NCBI RefSeq assembly: GCF_029633865.1
Contig: NC_079214.1
Coordinates: 22,068,873 to 22,132,872, forward strand
Reading direction: 5' to 3'
DNA length: 64,000 nucleotides
From: Lampris incognitus
Taxonomy: Eukaryota > Chordata > Actinopteri > Lampriformes > Lampridae
Positions within the stretch are counted from its first letter, which is position 1, and each line of letters opens with the position of its first letter. This document shows, piece after piece, positions 1-13,915 of the stretch. The notes beneath the pieces are model-generated. The model was not told the DNA's origin. It did not search any database and saw only the letters and a list, made by a program, of their open reading frames with translations. The position numbers and the translations under genes are program-made.

Positions 1-3000
1 CTGAAGGATGATGTGAGATCTGGCATCCTCGTGAGATAATTTGCCAAACAAGCTAATGGGAGCACAGAGCAGAAGATATATTGTGATCGTCGGTCCAGCC
101 AAAGAAATTGACCCATATCTGTCAGCTGCCCAGTAGATCATTTGCCGAGCAAGCCGCGCCAGGTTGTGATGAATGTACCTGTTCCCTCTAACTCAATATG
201 ATGCCGGCCAGCTTGCTGTCCATTGCTGGGACCCCAGACAACATCAGGGGCCTTCGCTAAGCAAAACCTAGCAAAGGCTCACAGCGATAACAGTGTGGCG
301 GTGCTATACTTCAACTGGTTTTGTTTTTTTTCCCAGCTAATTTTGCATCCACAATATATGTTGATGTTGTGTTTGCGCTTGCATCTCACATACATGGTGA
401 TATATTTAAATAAATAAATAATAAAAATAAATAACATAAAAATAGATAATATTTATTTATATTTGTCTTCATATATTTTGGGGTGTCCTGACGGGACGAC
501 CGAGGTGAGGAGGTGAGGTTCATATATTTATATTTATAAACAGATATATTTATATAAATACATTGTAAATATACAAATATTGTTATAAATATCTAAAAAA
601 TATACTTATATTTGATGCTTTTCATACACACCTTTAACATGCTGTTTAACTGTATTCTACATTAGCTGTGTTGTATGTCTGCTTTTCATATATATTATTT
701 TCTGTATTATCTTTATTATCTTTTTCTACATTATTTGTATATTCTGTATATCATTTATTTTTTGTTTGCTCTTGTTGTTCTTGTATTGTATATTAACTAT
801 GTTGTATGTTTATTTTTTACTTTATTTTTCTTTTATTTTTGTACCATTTTATTATCCTAGGATGCCTAACAACATCAGGCAAAGGGGCTGCCAATGGAAA
901 CTAGCCTGTTAGTTAACTCGGGTACATTTACATTTGTTTTGACTGTTGATTAATGTGCATCGTCCCTTCCCAAATAAACGTTTAAATTTAAACTTAAAAA
1001 AATCCACTGAGGGGTTATGAAAACAGATTAAGATGGAGGGGACAAAAAAACAAAACAACACAACACAATGCTTAGTGGGACTAGGGGGTGAAAATAAACC
1101 AATATCCATGACTATGAGGGGCTTGGGTGTGGACAGGTATCCTACATAGGATGTGGCGGTGTCATGACCGCCTTATCAGCTAATAGTGGGTGGTCGCTAA
1201 CACTGTCTAGCATGATTAGTGTAGAAATTAAAAAACAGTATATCTGTCTTAATTTCATAATTAGTACAGCAAGAAGTACTGTGAGTCAAAACTAACAATA
1301 TGCTAGTTACGTTTTCTCCAAAACGTGTCTGGTGATATGTGGAGGGGACAGACGTAGGCTACATTAGCCCATTTACTACAAAATGCCCATCGAGACAAAC
1401 GTGCTCGTCTCTTAAGCTGGCTGAGCTTCCTGTTGCATGAAGTGGACTGTCCATCGATTGGTCCTCTGCTGCACGGCCAAGCCCCTGTTATTTTGTCCTC
1501 TACCTTTCACCTTAACAGTGTTCGTTGGCTGCACAGAGGCCAGGAGTGGTATACTGGTGTTTGGTGACAGTCGGGTGACCTCTGGATCACCTGTGGGTGG
1601 AGGAGTTGGGCTCTTTGTGTAACAGCGCTTTGGCCTCTCGGACCACTCTGTGTGACAAAGCAAGCGAATGCTCTTGAAAATACATCCACCACAAAGCCCG
1701 CTTGTGGAAAAAAAAATATGACTGAGGTCCAAACCCTTCGTTTTATTGTATAAGGTTAGGATGCAATGGACACTGGAGGCTAGCATACGTATTTCCAACA
1801 GCACCTTCATTTCTATCACTATACCAGACCGGATCCTAATACTGGGTATATAGCCAGTACACTTATAAGATGATCACAGAATGAACCATGTTCATTATGC
1901 ATGTAACGCACAAAAACCCATGTCCTCCAGCCATCCTGGCCCACTCTGCAGTCAAATGTGAAAAGGTGGCATCTCTGCTTAGCTGGATTTGTGAATCCAG
2001 AACGACTCAAAACTAAGCTGCTCCTAAGCTCGTGGCGGATATGATGAGGGGAAGATGAAGGAAAAAAAAGTCAAATTATTGCCAGCTATGTATACTGACT
2101 GATATGCAAATTAAGATGAGATATGTGTGAGTTTTAGTGGGATGATGGGGAGTTTTTACTGTGTGAGTGGGGGGGGGAGCCAAATTTGATGGCGAGTCCA
2201 CTTGCTTAGCTCCACGCTAGTTTGCACTGCTGCATCTGTTCCTCGCGCTCATAAAACACCACAAACGCTCCCAAAATGTGATGCTGTGAATATGTAAGCA
2301 GGGAACTTTGCGTTTGAATCTGCAAGTGGTGCATTTTGCTGCCGGAGTGTATTCTCATGTTGTCAGGCTGCCAGTGTACACGCGAGCTCAGGATTCTGAT
2401 ACCTGCTGCGTAAGGGAGAGGTGAGGAAAAAAAAGATGTGCCTGCGTCGGTAATTCATTTTAATTAAAGATGCAAAATAATGCTGAAGCCTAGGATGTGC
2501 CAAAGTTTGCCTCATGAATCCCCAAACAAAGAAAAAAAGATCCTAATCAATCAATGTTTTGATTATGAGCCACATTGTCAACATGAGGAGTGAAAGGCAT
2601 AGCTCAAATGGGCCTTTCAGCGCCGCCCGCGAGAGCCGAGAATAACAGAAAAGTGGGAAAGGACATGTTTAAGCAGAGGACTGTGGGAAATCGATAAAAT
2701 GGAGGACAAGATAATGAGCGTTGCTTAGGCTCTGGACTTAATGTGATTTTAAATGAAGTTGAAAGTTACAGAGGTTTTTGTCAGTATTGTATGCATGAGT
2801 GTGCATGTGTGTGTGTGTGTGTGTATTTTAGCATTCAAGCAACTGTCAAAACAACTCCCTTACCGTGGCCATGTTTGAAAAAGCCACTCAAAATTAATTT
2901 GTCTTGGAACCAGCTCATGCCAGATTCATAAACATTTACTCGTGCGCAAGATCTCCCCCTTCACCATCAGCTGTCCGGGCAGCAACGACAATGCCCTACG

Positions 3001-3381
3001 TGCCCTAGAATACACCTGACAAGCTATTAATCATATCCGGCCATTTATCTGCCGGAGTAGACTCTGCCCATGGGTACTGGGACAAGGATAGACAATTTCT
3101 CACAACACAATCAGACAGAAGCACCTCTGGCTAGCTAACTGCCTGACCGCCAGCTCCCTGGACGACACGTTTCCATATTTGGTCCATCTGAGAACACCAG
3201 CTTTCTGACTCAGGCCTTGTTTTTCAGTTGATGATGACGACGATGATGATGATGATGATGATGATGTCACTAGGCCGATCTGATGTAAGCACCGCAGTCT
3301 TGTGCAGAGGAGCAATGTGGTGCAGCTCCTCTATACAGAGGTTTGAGTTTGGTTCCCAGACCTGTTCTGCCTGCAGCAATG

Positions 3382-3386
<5 letters not shown>

Positions 3387-3465
<79 letters not shown>

Positions 3466-3520
3466 GCGTGTGTGTGTGTGTGCGTGTGCGTGTGCGTGTG
3501 CGTGTGCGTGTGTGTGTGTA
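3387..3520. repeat. GT microsatellite with GC/CG block
   Basis: About 130 bases of almost strict purine-pyrimidine alternation: (GT)n, then GCGCGCGCACGCGCG, then (GTGTGC)n. Confidence 0.9.
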
Positions 3521-3637
3521 ACACAGAGCATTTTTTAAAGGTATGCGCGTCGGCTGGAAACACCATTATAATTTGCAAAGCCACTGCAGCAGTGCTTCGT
3601 CGAATGAAAATCAATGCACCGTACTTGCATATGATTT

Positions 3638-3640
<3 letters not shown>

Positions 3641-3669
<29 letters not shown>
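3641..3669. repeat. AT microsatellite
   Basis: About 14 AT units followed by an A run. Confidence 0.9.
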
Positions 3670-3674
<5 letters not shown>

Positions 3675-4724
3675 AAAGCTTCAAACTGCAGACAGTGAGG
3701 TTGTTGGATAGCTGAGGCCACCGTCAACACATATATGCAAGCAAATAAAACATCTGTTCCCCTGATCTGGATTTAGCAGAACCCTCTGAGTTCGCACTTG
3801 CGCTTTGAACGCCAGATTTCCCCTTCAGGTAGCGTTCAGTTGCAGTTTATTGCGATATTAGACCTGTCAGAACAATAATAACGTGTAAGACGCTTTCGAA
3901 GGGTGGTGCACAAACACACTTGCGTTCCACCCCGAGGTAAAATGAATCACTGCACAAAAATAAAAGACAGGCAGCACCAAAATAGCATTCATCATGAATA
4001 TAAATAACTTGTGTAACTGAATACGAGTCAACGCTCATCAGGTAGAGACTCGGTTATCTCCGAGTAAGTTGAGGAGATGTTACATCAGCAGACACGGTTC
4101 CTGGTTAACCTTATTGCCGTTACCACCAAGTTGTGTATTTGATGTAAAAGATGGGTAGAAAATATATAGCGTGTCAAAGTAGATATTGAGAAATGCTCTA
4201 AAGTGTTTTGTCTTGCTTGCTTCCTTGCTTGTAAGTGCTGTATGGAGGACACCGGTGTTGGTAGCCTCCTGACACTGGCCAGGAAGTGGATGGTCAGACC
4301 ATGCTGGGTTGTTTACAATACACAGACCTATGTTCCAGCCAACTAACCATTGATTTCTTGGGTGGGGGCGCCAGTTGTGCAGCCACCTATTAAATGGCAC
4401 ATTTATGATTCCAGTCCTCTGTCATCATTTCAGACCCATCAGGATTAATCTGATCACATCAGGATAAAACCAGTCAATCAAGCTCTAACATTGTGTTGAT
4501 AGGACAAAATGTTCCAGTCCTGCAAAAGCAGGAGGCCAGAGGGGGACACTGTGGTCAGACGAGTTTACACACAAGTCCTGGGGGCTGGTGCAATTAAATG
4601 TTCAGTACTAATCGATGCATGCAAAGTGAAGCATGAAAGTGTACTAACTGGGATTCTACAAAGTGTTGCAAAACAGCACGACCGATTTGATGTGGAGATT
4701 CAACCAAATGCCATGCGACCAAGA

Positions 4725-5091
4725 GGGACCCCCATTTCCCTCCCCAATTGTATCCGACCAATTACCCCACTCTTCCGAGCCGTCCTGTTCGCTGCTCCAT
4801 CCCCTTCTGCCGTTCCGGGGAGGGCTGCAGACTACCACATGCCTCCTCCAATACATGTGGAGTCGCCAGCCGCTTCTTTTCACCTGACAGTGAGGAGTTT
4901 CACCAGAGGGACGTAGCGTGTGGGAGGATCACGCTACCCCCCCCCCAAACAGGTGTCCCAACCGACCAGAGGAGGCGCTATTGCAATGACCAGGACACAT
5001 ACCCACATCCGGCTTCCCACGCCCAATCAAGCCAGGAGCAAACACGTGTTGGTAGGCCACGGAATAGACCGCTACGCTAGCTGGGCGCCCC
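4725..5091 (-). repeat. A-type tRNA-derived SINE, internally shortened
   Basis: The minus-strand head has GGCGCCCAGCTAGCGTAGCG and GGTCTATTCCGTGGCCTACC, but the B-box segment is deleted. The body keeps the family landmarks CGCCTCCTCTGGTCGGTTGG, GAAACTCCTCACTGTCAGGT and the ATTGGGGAGGGAAATGGGGG end. Confidence 0.8.
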
Positions 5092-5290
5092 ACAGGACAT
5101 CTTCTAAATACGCTCGTATCCTCAAGGTGTTTCGGAATAACACCACACAAGTTCGCTGGGTCTGAATTTGATTTCTCTTTCTATGTAAAATCAATCACAG
5201 GTTCGTTTTAACGCTAAAAAAATATGCAGTGTTTCATCGCAATTAAGTTAATCAGTTGTCTCATGTTATATTTACTTAAGTTGTTTTCTT

Positions 5291-5489
5291 TTGGGGTGGC
5301 GCAGAGGTTAGTGCGGTCGCCTCATAGCAAGAAGTTCCTGGGTTTGAGCCCCGGGGTAGTCCAACCTTGGTGGGTCGTCCCGGGTCGTCCTCTGTATGGA
5401 GTTTGCATATTGTCTGCTTGGGTTTCCTCCCACAGTCCAAAGACATGTAGGTCAGGTGAATCGGCCATACTAAATTGTCCCTTGGAATG

Positions 5490-5544
<55 letters not shown>

Positions 5545-5647
5545 TGGGGGGGGGGCCCTGTGATGGCCGCCCAATGACTGCTGGAATAGGCTCCAGCATC
5601 CCCGTGACCCTGAGAGCAGGATAAGCGGCTGAGATAATGGATGGATG
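5291..5647 (+). repeat. C-type SINE with internal GT microsatellite
   Basis: The head GGGTGGCGCAGAGGTTAGTG and B box GGGTTTGAGCCCCGG are tRNA-like. The body has ACAGTCCAAAGACATGTAGG, TGTCCCTTGGAATGAACG and a (GT)n run at 5,493-5,543. The end is GAGCAGGATAAGCGG...GGATGGATG. Confidence 0.88.
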
Positions 5648-6719
5648 TTTTCTTTTGAAAATGGGGCAATTTCATAACTTCACACTGAGAAAGAAACATG
5701 TGGTTTCGTGATTTCGTTCTTAATCTCGTAAGAAAAAAAGACAAAAAATCTCCATGTGCAGCAAGGGGCTCAAATCCAATTTCTCCTCTCTTCTCTCAAC
5801 TGCAATCTGGAATCGAGACGCCGAAGAGCACTGACTCTCCGAGAGCAGCTTTCACATGAAAACAAGAGAAAATGTAGTGTATATTCTAAGCAGTATCAGA
5901 TAACACGTCCTCCTGCAGCCGCAGACAACGGTAGAAATGTGGTTTTGCTGGGGTAACAGGTTCACGCAGCGATGTCAAGTCCCATCCAGCTCACTTGCCT
6001 TGTGGATAGCGCGGCCTCCCTGGGACTGAAAGTTAGTAAGGTCAGCTCCTGCTTACATCACTGCTTGGCGCTCAACCACATGAAAGCGCCGCAGGGCCGA
6101 GGCGCTCCAACAGACAAATGCCCTGGAAAGGGAATGTACATGTAATGTAACTATGAAACTATATAACGCCGTGTAGTGTGTATACATTTCATAGCAAATC
6201 CAACTTTGTTGTTCAGTGTTCTGGCACAGAGGGGGTTTCAAAGCATGCAGTCTGGAGCTGTTAATACGTTCTCCACAAAATGGTTTTCCGAAGCACAACG
6301 TCATGTGTCAAAGCTTGTGCCACAGCACAACATTTATGTCTAAAGAGGAAAAAAAAGAGCCTGCATTAGTGTAGTGTAGTTGCCAGTTGTCACTATCCGG
6401 GCCACAGAACACAATAACAATGATGTTGTGTCTGCTGTAGCATCGACATTATGCAAATGAGCATATCTGGACATAGATCGAGTAGTTCACCTGCTGAGCA
6501 GAGCTGCTGTCTCTCTGCAACGCTGACAGCTGGGGGGGGGGGGGCGAAGAGCAACACTTGTCTTTCTGCGGGGGTCTCTCGTGGAGCCACTGATGTAGAC
6601 CTAACCCAATTCCAAATGAGCATCCAGCGCAAGACCCTTGTTGTCAAGGCAGATAACATGGCTGCACAAAGTCGTGGACAAATGGTGAGTGCGCTGAGCT
6701 GAAAACAGAGTGAGAATCA

Positions 6720-7182
<463 letters not shown>

Positions 7183-8981
7183 GCGGGAGTGAAAGGGGGG
7201 CTTCACGCCGGCTAACACAGCTCTAACACGTTTGGCGTGTCCATATTGTGATTTTGTTTCGTGTGATGAATGAGTGTGTGACCCACATGTGAGCGCGAGG
7301 CTCAGAGAACACTGAACAGATATCATTAGTTGGCCGCTTTCCTCCACTTGTTCAGCACTACAGCCATTAAATGGCCATCCTTCAGGGAGGCCCCCGCTTA
7401 GCTAGCTGTGCGTGTGCGCTCGGATGGGTCCGCCTCCCTATCCGTGCGCTCGTCTCCGTGCGCGTGTGTTTACGCATGCGTGTGCACATGTGTGCGTTTG
7501 ATGAGAGGCACATTACGGCTCGGGTGTGCGTCGCAAGAGTTTTGGGGGGGGGGGTTGCGATAGCCGAAGTTTTTCAACCGCAAGTCACTTGACCCCATAA
7601 GTCTCAAGACACACATGTCATGCTGTTGATTTTACCCTGATTTGAACGGAGAACGAGAAGAAGAAAAAAACAACTTTTAATTCGCGACTGCGTACAGCGT
7701 TTGACCCGCAGGGGGTCGGTCTGCAGCGGCGGACACGGACGCACAGGAGAAGCCCTGAGAAAACTGTCAGTTAAGACACACCGACGCCCCGCCTCGGGAG
7801 CTGAGCGGCTCGTCGGTATTTCAGGACTGGCCAATTACTTACCATTAACGAGACGCTCGTGTATCGTGACGTCTACGGATGGCAAACATGTTGTCGCGGG
7901 CCTCCCCGAGGCGCCACGCGGATAAACTGCGTCTCCGCGCGCGCACTACATCACCGAATTAGGTTTGGCTTAATTTGCCCTCCTGGAGAGTCACTATTCC
8001 CATCATTCATACGGCGAAAGGCTGCATGAAGTCCTTTAATACAAATGTTTTCAATGGGCCTGCAGTTGGAAGTATGAGCGCACCACTAGAGACCGGGAGC
8101 GGGGGGGGGGGGGAGTAATGTAATTGTGGGAAATATGGATTGTGGTAACCCAATGCTTCCCAGCCAAAAAAAAATCATATTTGAAATTATGGAGCCGCCA
8201 GAACCTTCAACAAAACATAAACAACCACACATATATACACACACACACCCTTGCGGCTCACCCAATGCTCCTGAGCCCTGCACATAGCCAGATCTGGCAG
8301 CTTCCATCCCTCCAGCTAGAAAAGCAGCAGTGCTGCCAAACAACAACAACATGCCATCAAAAGGATGAATGGCGTTACTCATGGCCACATGGAAGGAGAC
8401 TCTCCCCATGGGCTACCCAGCAAGAGCAATGTGAGAACAGCCCTGGGTATACAATGGCAACGGTTGTCGGTTCGACGCCAGTTTGGTATAAGCGGCCCTT
8501 TGAATGAGATTTTGTGGTTGGCACATCCAGGCGCTGAAGTGATGCGGACATGTCGGATGAGATTAATGAGTTGTGAATACAATATGGCAGATGGGAGGCT
8601 GGCACAAGGCGGCAATATGGCCCTCGAAACCCTGAGCTGACCTGTACATGTCCCCTGTCAGCCATAGCTTGATGTCATACTTGTTTGTATTCATGGGTGC
8701 CCGTGTGTGCCCCCCCCCCCATTTGCACCAAGGACACTATAAATACATGCACAAATAAATAATTTATCCACTTAAAAAACAAAAAAATACTCAATACTGA
8801 TCACTGGGAAATGTAGTCCTGCTACGCTCTGCTGTGGAAAACGTGATGCGAGATGCAACATTAACAAATTACACAGGCTGCTGAAAAACTATTGAGACCC
8901 CATAAACTTATTGAAAAACCAAATGGTTCCAGTGTAGGGTCAGTGTACCTCTGAAGATACTGAATCAAAATTCATTTTCTC

Positions 8982-9359
8982 TGGGGCGTCCGGGTGGTGT
9001 GGCGGTCTATTCCGTTGCCTACCAACACGGGGATCGCCAGTTCGAATCCCCGTATTACCTCCAGCTTGGTCAGGCGTCCCTACAGACACAATAGGCCATG
9101 TCCGCGGGTGGGAGGCCGGATGTGGGTATGTGTCCTGATCGCGGCACTAGCGTCTCCTCTGGTCGGTCGGGGTGCCTGTTCAGGGGGGGGATAGCGTGAT
9201 CCTCCCACGCGCCACGTCCCCCTGGTGAAACTCCTCACTGTCAGGTGAAAAGCAGCGGCTGGTGACTCCACATGTATCGGAGGAGGCTAGGAAGAGTGGG
9301 GTAATTGGCTGGATACAACTGGGGAGAAAATGGGGGAAAAATCCCCCCCCTAAAAAAAA
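8982..9359 (+). repeat. A-type tRNA-derived SINE
   Basis: The copy has the head GGCGTCCGGGTGGTGTGGCG, the B box AGTTCGAATCCCCG, the body GTGTCCTGATCGCGGCACTA and GTGAAACTCCTCACTGTCAG, and the tail AACTGGGGAGAAAATGGGGG. It lacks the GCATGTGGTAGTCTGCAGC segment seen in other copies. Confidence 0.85.
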
Positions 9360-9838
9360 TGTTTCTTCTTATTTTCTCCCACATTGTATGATATAATATA
9401 AAAGCTTTGTCCTACTATCTCAGATGGCTCTGCCTTTTAATGAGGAGAGGCATGTAGCTAAGCGTGGCTCTTTGGTTCAAATGAGGCTGGAATACCAGTC
9501 AGGTGCAAGAACATGCTTTATAAATTGATGTGCTGCCACACATGTACGGTGCACCAAAAATGCAATGTAATCTTCACATAATTTGCATACAAACTCATTT
9601 ACATTAATAACGGTGGCAAAGCTTTCGGTTAAACCATTACCACATGTGGATATAACACATTTTCAGTGATAAGGAAGAGTCTGATTTCTGCAAGATTAAA
9701 AAAAAGACACCCAGGACAGAATTAAGAATGATGACCTTTAGAAATGATACTCTTTGAGGCAATCTGCCACCTCCATAATCCTCAAATGAGCAAAGTCAGG
9801 ATGCAACTGTGAATAAGAAAAACTCAGCTATAGCACCC

Positions 9839-9843
9839 ACACA

Positions 9844-9885
<42 letters not shown>

Positions 9886-9892
9886 CACGCAC
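9839..9892. repeat. CA microsatellite
   Basis: (CA)n with a few CCCA and CGCA variants. Confidence 0.9.
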
Positions 9893-10214
9893 CGCACATA
9901 CATGTCCTCTTCCACTCTCTCAGTTATATAACCTTAATGCAAGAGACAGCTTGACTAAGACGTGCCCATGCCCGTCTTGTGATTGCCGTTTAATTCAGCA
10001 TGCTGAGGAATTCATTCATTCATTACCATGTTCAGCTGATGATGACCTGTGTGTCAGGAAAATGAGGAAATGAATCATGTGGAAAGGAGGGACTGGCCTG
10101 GGGGGAGACTAGCGTGCATGTGCGTGTGTGTGTGGGGGGTCTGTCTCCTCTTTATCCCGGCTTCATTATTATTTGTAGATGTATATTTGAATGCATTTGG
10201 ATTATTATTAATTT

Positions 10215-10372
10215 TTTACCTTTATTAGAGGAAGACTGTGAAAGGCAGACAGGAAAAGAGAGAGAGAGAGTGAGAAAGAAGTATGACAAGCAACAAAGGT
10301 CACAGGCTGGGATCGAACCGGCGACGGCATGTGGTATGCCCCGTAACGATTCTGCTGTGGTGGCGCCCGAGT
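10215..10372 (-). repeat. D-type tRNA-derived SINE
   Basis: The minus strand reads GGGCGCCACCACAGCAGAAT, B box CCGGTTCGATCCCAGCC, TTTGTTGCTTGTCATACTTC, a CTCT run and CTAATAAAGGTAAAAA. It is diverged from the copy at 22,392 but has the same layout. Confidence 0.75.
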
Positions 10373-10436
10373 GTATTTGGATGAATGTATTCTTGAGTGC
10401 ATCAGGTAGCACAGGTAGGTAATTATTGTGATGCTC

Positions 10437-10439
<3 letters not shown>

Positions 10440-10488
<49 letters not shown>
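10440..10488. repeat. CA microsatellite
   Basis: About 24 uninterrupted CA units. Confidence 0.9.
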
Positions 10489-10489
<1 letters not shown>

Positions 10490-11042
10490 GCCCCTCCCTG
10501 CAGTGGCGAGCAACAGGCGCTTGGAGGTTCCTGTGTGGCAGATGCGCACAGTGAGAAGCAGGGCTCCCAGAGGCCTTTGCTGCGGCGGGCATGCGGGCGC
10601 CACTGACAGCCGGGCACCGAGTCGACGGTGACAAATAGTAGTGGACTTGTTCCGCCCCAGCAACTCGTCCCCCCTGCCCCCACTCCACTCCCTCCCCCAC
10701 TCCAACCCCCCGCAACCGACCTCTTCCATCTTCTGCTCCAATGATACAAACACAGAGATGGGAGGTCTGGCCTATCAACGGCTCCTGGGCTGCAAAACAA
10801 ATACCGTTAAAATAAGAAGCACTGGAAATATACACGAAGCACAGTCCGAGCCCGCTCTGCCTATATGTGGGAGTGCAGTTCTGGGGTTATGGTTTCAGGC
10901 AGGCTGAGCTACAACGAAGGTGAAACACGTGAAGCAATACAGAGGGGGGGGGACTGTCTTTCAAATACAGCAAATACAAATACAGCAAGCTACTATCAGC
11001 TCGGTGTATGAAGAACTGCAGATTTGGTAATCCATTGCATGT

Positions 11043-11111
11043 AATAGCGTGCATACATGTGATACATGTGATGCGCATGCACATGCATCACATGTATGCA
11101 TGCACGCTATT
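11043..11111. repeat. Imperfect palindrome of about 69 bp
   Basis: AATAGCGTGCA...TACATGTGAT pairs with ATCACATGTATGCATGCACG...CTATT, and the interior ACATGTGATGC pairs with GCATCACATGT. One arm has a 4-base insertion. Confidence 0.75.
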
Positions 11112-11490
11112 GCGAGCCAACCCCATAAGGATCAGAACCAGAACTCCCTAATCTCAGTGCTCCACAAGAAATAGAGAGGAAACTGCAAGGGAGACAAAAG
11201 AAAACAGGAAAGAAGTACACGTTCCGATGATGAAGCATGCATAAAATATTAATTCATTATTTTGACAATGTTGTGGGGTTTTCAAGTCGGACACCCTGTG
11301 GGGATTTGTATCCCCTTGTGCGGTCACAGACGAAGACTGCGAAAATAAAAAGCTTTGCACTGTACGCCACTACTGCCTGTTTACTCAGCTAGACCACAAA
11401 ATAATCAAATGCAAGCGAGGGGGATGGAGGAAGATGGTATCGGGGTGCTGTAGTATATGAACGGTATCATCTTGAAGGCTATTCTTTATC

Positions 11491-11611
11491 CATCCATCCA
11501 TCCATTATCCAAACTGCTTATCCTGCTCCCGGGGTCGCGGGGATCCTGGAGCCTATCCCAGCAGTCATTGAGCGGCAGGCGGGGAGACACCCTGGACAGG
11601 CCGCCAGGCCA

Positions 11612-11663
<52 letters not shown>

Positions 11664-11690
11664 TCACACCTAGAGACAATTTAGTATGGC
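11491..11690 (-). repeat. C-type SINE, 3' part only
   Basis: The plus strand shows the inverse end, CATCCATCCATTATCCAAAC, then GCTTATCCTGCTCCCGGGGT, CAGCAGTCATTGAGCGGCAG, a (CA)n run at 11,612-11,662 and TAGAGACAATTTAGTATGGC. The tRNA-like head is missing. Confidence 0.85.
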
Positions 11691-12599
11691 CGGTATCTGG
11701 TATTGAAGTGTTCTGGTTTATATTTCACTAGGCATGGCAGATCGATGACAGTATTCCTCCGGTCATGCATTGGGTTTGCCTTCCTCATGAACAGCATTTC
11801 TGGTGGCACCAAGACCTCAAAGGTAAATTAACAATCTGCTATATAAAAAATGCAATTATAATGTGTCAAGCTATATCTAAAGGCCCACACACCAGTGCAA
11901 AACCCAATTTTCAGCCATCTGGGTGATTTGGTGGCAGTTTGGGTGTTTGTGCACTATTTTGAAAGAGTTTCCAAAACCCAACTTTTTAACCAGTCTGAAA
12001 TCTCTGCTGAAAAAAAGCAGATTGGCGTCTTTGAAATGGGTGAAATTTGTGCAAATGTGTTCAAAAATGTGTTCAAAAATGCAAGGAGCTCAGACACGGC
12101 TGATGTCTGCTGTTGGCTGATGCCTGCGTGTCAAGCTACTGTACCCCAAGAGCTGGTGGGCACGACATTTCCAAAGAGGGAATTCTGCAGCAAGTGTGTG
12201 TATCTTTGATGGTAAAAACATTTGATGAATCCTTCTGAGCCAGATCCCTTGCAGAGGAATTGCATTTTGTCAACACCACACAAGGATTTGCCAAGTGTGT
12301 GAAATTGACGCACGATGTCAGTTTCTCCAATCTGCTCTAATGATGATAATGAGTTACAACTGGTATGCCGCCAACTCTTGAGCCAAGCATTATCCTGGAG
12401 CCATCATTATCTACAGCTCTGTACATAACACGCGGTGAAATGGCCCACTAGCCTATAAGTTTCATATTTACTATCGTCTACTCTCATTTTGGTTGCCATT
12501 TTTGCACCCCACCACCAAGCTGTGCATTAAGTTGATATTCACCCTCAAAGAAAGGACTGTTGATCCAAATCCATTTTAATCAATATCATCATCATTATC

Positions 12600-13085
12600 A
12601 TCATCGGCGGTCACACGGGGTCGAGTATGACCATCCTCCCTCTGGGTCCTTTTGGGTCTTCAGGTGGGCGTAGAGGCCGATCCTGGAGCCGCATAATGGG
12701 AGGGTGCCTGCACGTGACAGCTTTTTATGTGGAGAGGCTTGGCTGATGCGCCTGCAGCCACCACATGGTCCATAGCAGGGGGTGGCTAGAGTCCAATGGC
12801 ATGGAGAACCAAGATGATTGGGGACCACCCACTGTTGCAGCCTTCACTGCCTTTGCAACCTGGAGACATCTTCCACCAATTCCACCATTGAGATCTTTGT
12901 TGGATCGCACTTAATCTCGAACCTCCCCCTTGACCAGTCCGCCATGGGTGACCCTACCAGGAGCCCAGCTCCCGATGACATAGCTATTGGGATCATTGGT
13001 AAACGCAAGCTTCTCCACCACGGCAAGGTGGAGATCCAGGAGAAGATCAATGTACAACTTCTATACAGCAGTGGCGCCCAATGAT
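12600..13085. other. Unclassified block, possibly an interspersed repeat
   Basis: This GC-richer 480-bp block has overlapping short frames on both strands and stands out from the AT-rich flanks. It looks like old repeat sequence I have an impression of in fish genomes, but I cannot place it in a family. No protein domain is visible. Confidence 0.3.
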
Positions 13086-13647
13086 GTACCCCGAAGGGCT
13101 GTGTAATACAGGTTTTCATTGCAAATCAAAGCTAACCAGCCGATTTAATTCAGTAGCACACCTTCATCCAAACAGGACAGGAGTACTCAGTGAACGCTGG
13201 TGTGGTGCTGGTTTGGACTGATGGAGGGTCATACCAGATACCATCGCTACAGTACATGCAAGATGTCCTGTGTTTACCACTTATAAGTGTTCCCCTCGAG
13301 TGTTTGACTCGCCGTCAACTTGTAAATCAAGTCGCAGGGATACGAATATTTTTGTACATGAGAAGTTACAAAAAGTCTTATCTTTATAAAAACAAGTGTT
13401 CTCGAGTTGAACAACACTTTTGCTTCAGTGATTTATTGTGATACTGAAGGGAGAAAAAAAAACTATTCCAAAGGAACAAATTATGGGAAAAAAAATCCAA
13501 GTCGAGTCCTCTCTGAAGGCGTTGCACATGAATACAGACCCACAGACATACATACAGTCACACATGAGAAATACATTACAACTTTATCCCATAGGTCTGG
13601 GTATTACAAGCGTTAGAGGCTCCATCTGCACCAACTTCTTTACTTGC

Positions 13648-13915
13648 GGCATGGCTCAGGAGGTAGAGCGGGTTGTCTAGTAATCAGGTCGCTGGTCTGA
13701 TCCTCGGCTCCTGCAGAGAGCATGTCAAAGTGTCCTTGAGCGAGACACTGAACCCCTAACTGCTCCTGATGAGCAGGTTGGTGCCTTGCATGGCAGCCTC
13801 CACCATCAGTGTATGAATGTGTGTGTGAATGTGAGGCGTACACTGTAAAGCGCTTTGGATGGTCGGTAGACTAGAAAAGTGCTATATAAATGCAGTCCAT
13901 TTACCATTTACTCCC
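13648..13915 (+). repeat. B-type tRNA-derived SINE
   Basis: The head is GCATGGCTCAGGAGGTAGAG (A box), with a CTGGTCTGATCCTCGGC B-box region. The body GTCCTTGAGCGAGACACTGA and the end AAAGTGCTATATAAATGCAG are the hallmarks of this fish family. Confidence 0.85.

Larger units (their letters stand above)
1..4724. other. Gene-free AT-rich intergenic DNA
   Basis: No coding frame with a recognisable domain was seen on either strand. The stretch 400-860 is strongly AT-rich. GT and AT microsatellites lie at 2,806-2,824, 3,387-3,520 and 3,641-3,669, and an (ATG)n run at 3,240-3,265. Confidence 0.6.

Noticed and set aside
3224-3711. Overlapping open frames on both strands rich in His-Thr or Cys-Val repeats
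   Set aside because: They are translations of the GT/CA microsatellite and carry no domain.
4509-4916. 135-codon plus-strand frame
   Set aside because: Its second half is the antisense of an A-type SINE and the first half has no domain or splice context.
7370-7960. CpG island with first exon
   Set aside because: Composition is suggestive, but no donor-linked exon or downstream gene could be identified in the window.
8994-9060. tRNA gene (A and B boxes present)
   Set aside because: This and the similar heads elsewhere are parts of SINEs: the body and tail follow directly, and a cloverleaf does not pair well by eye.
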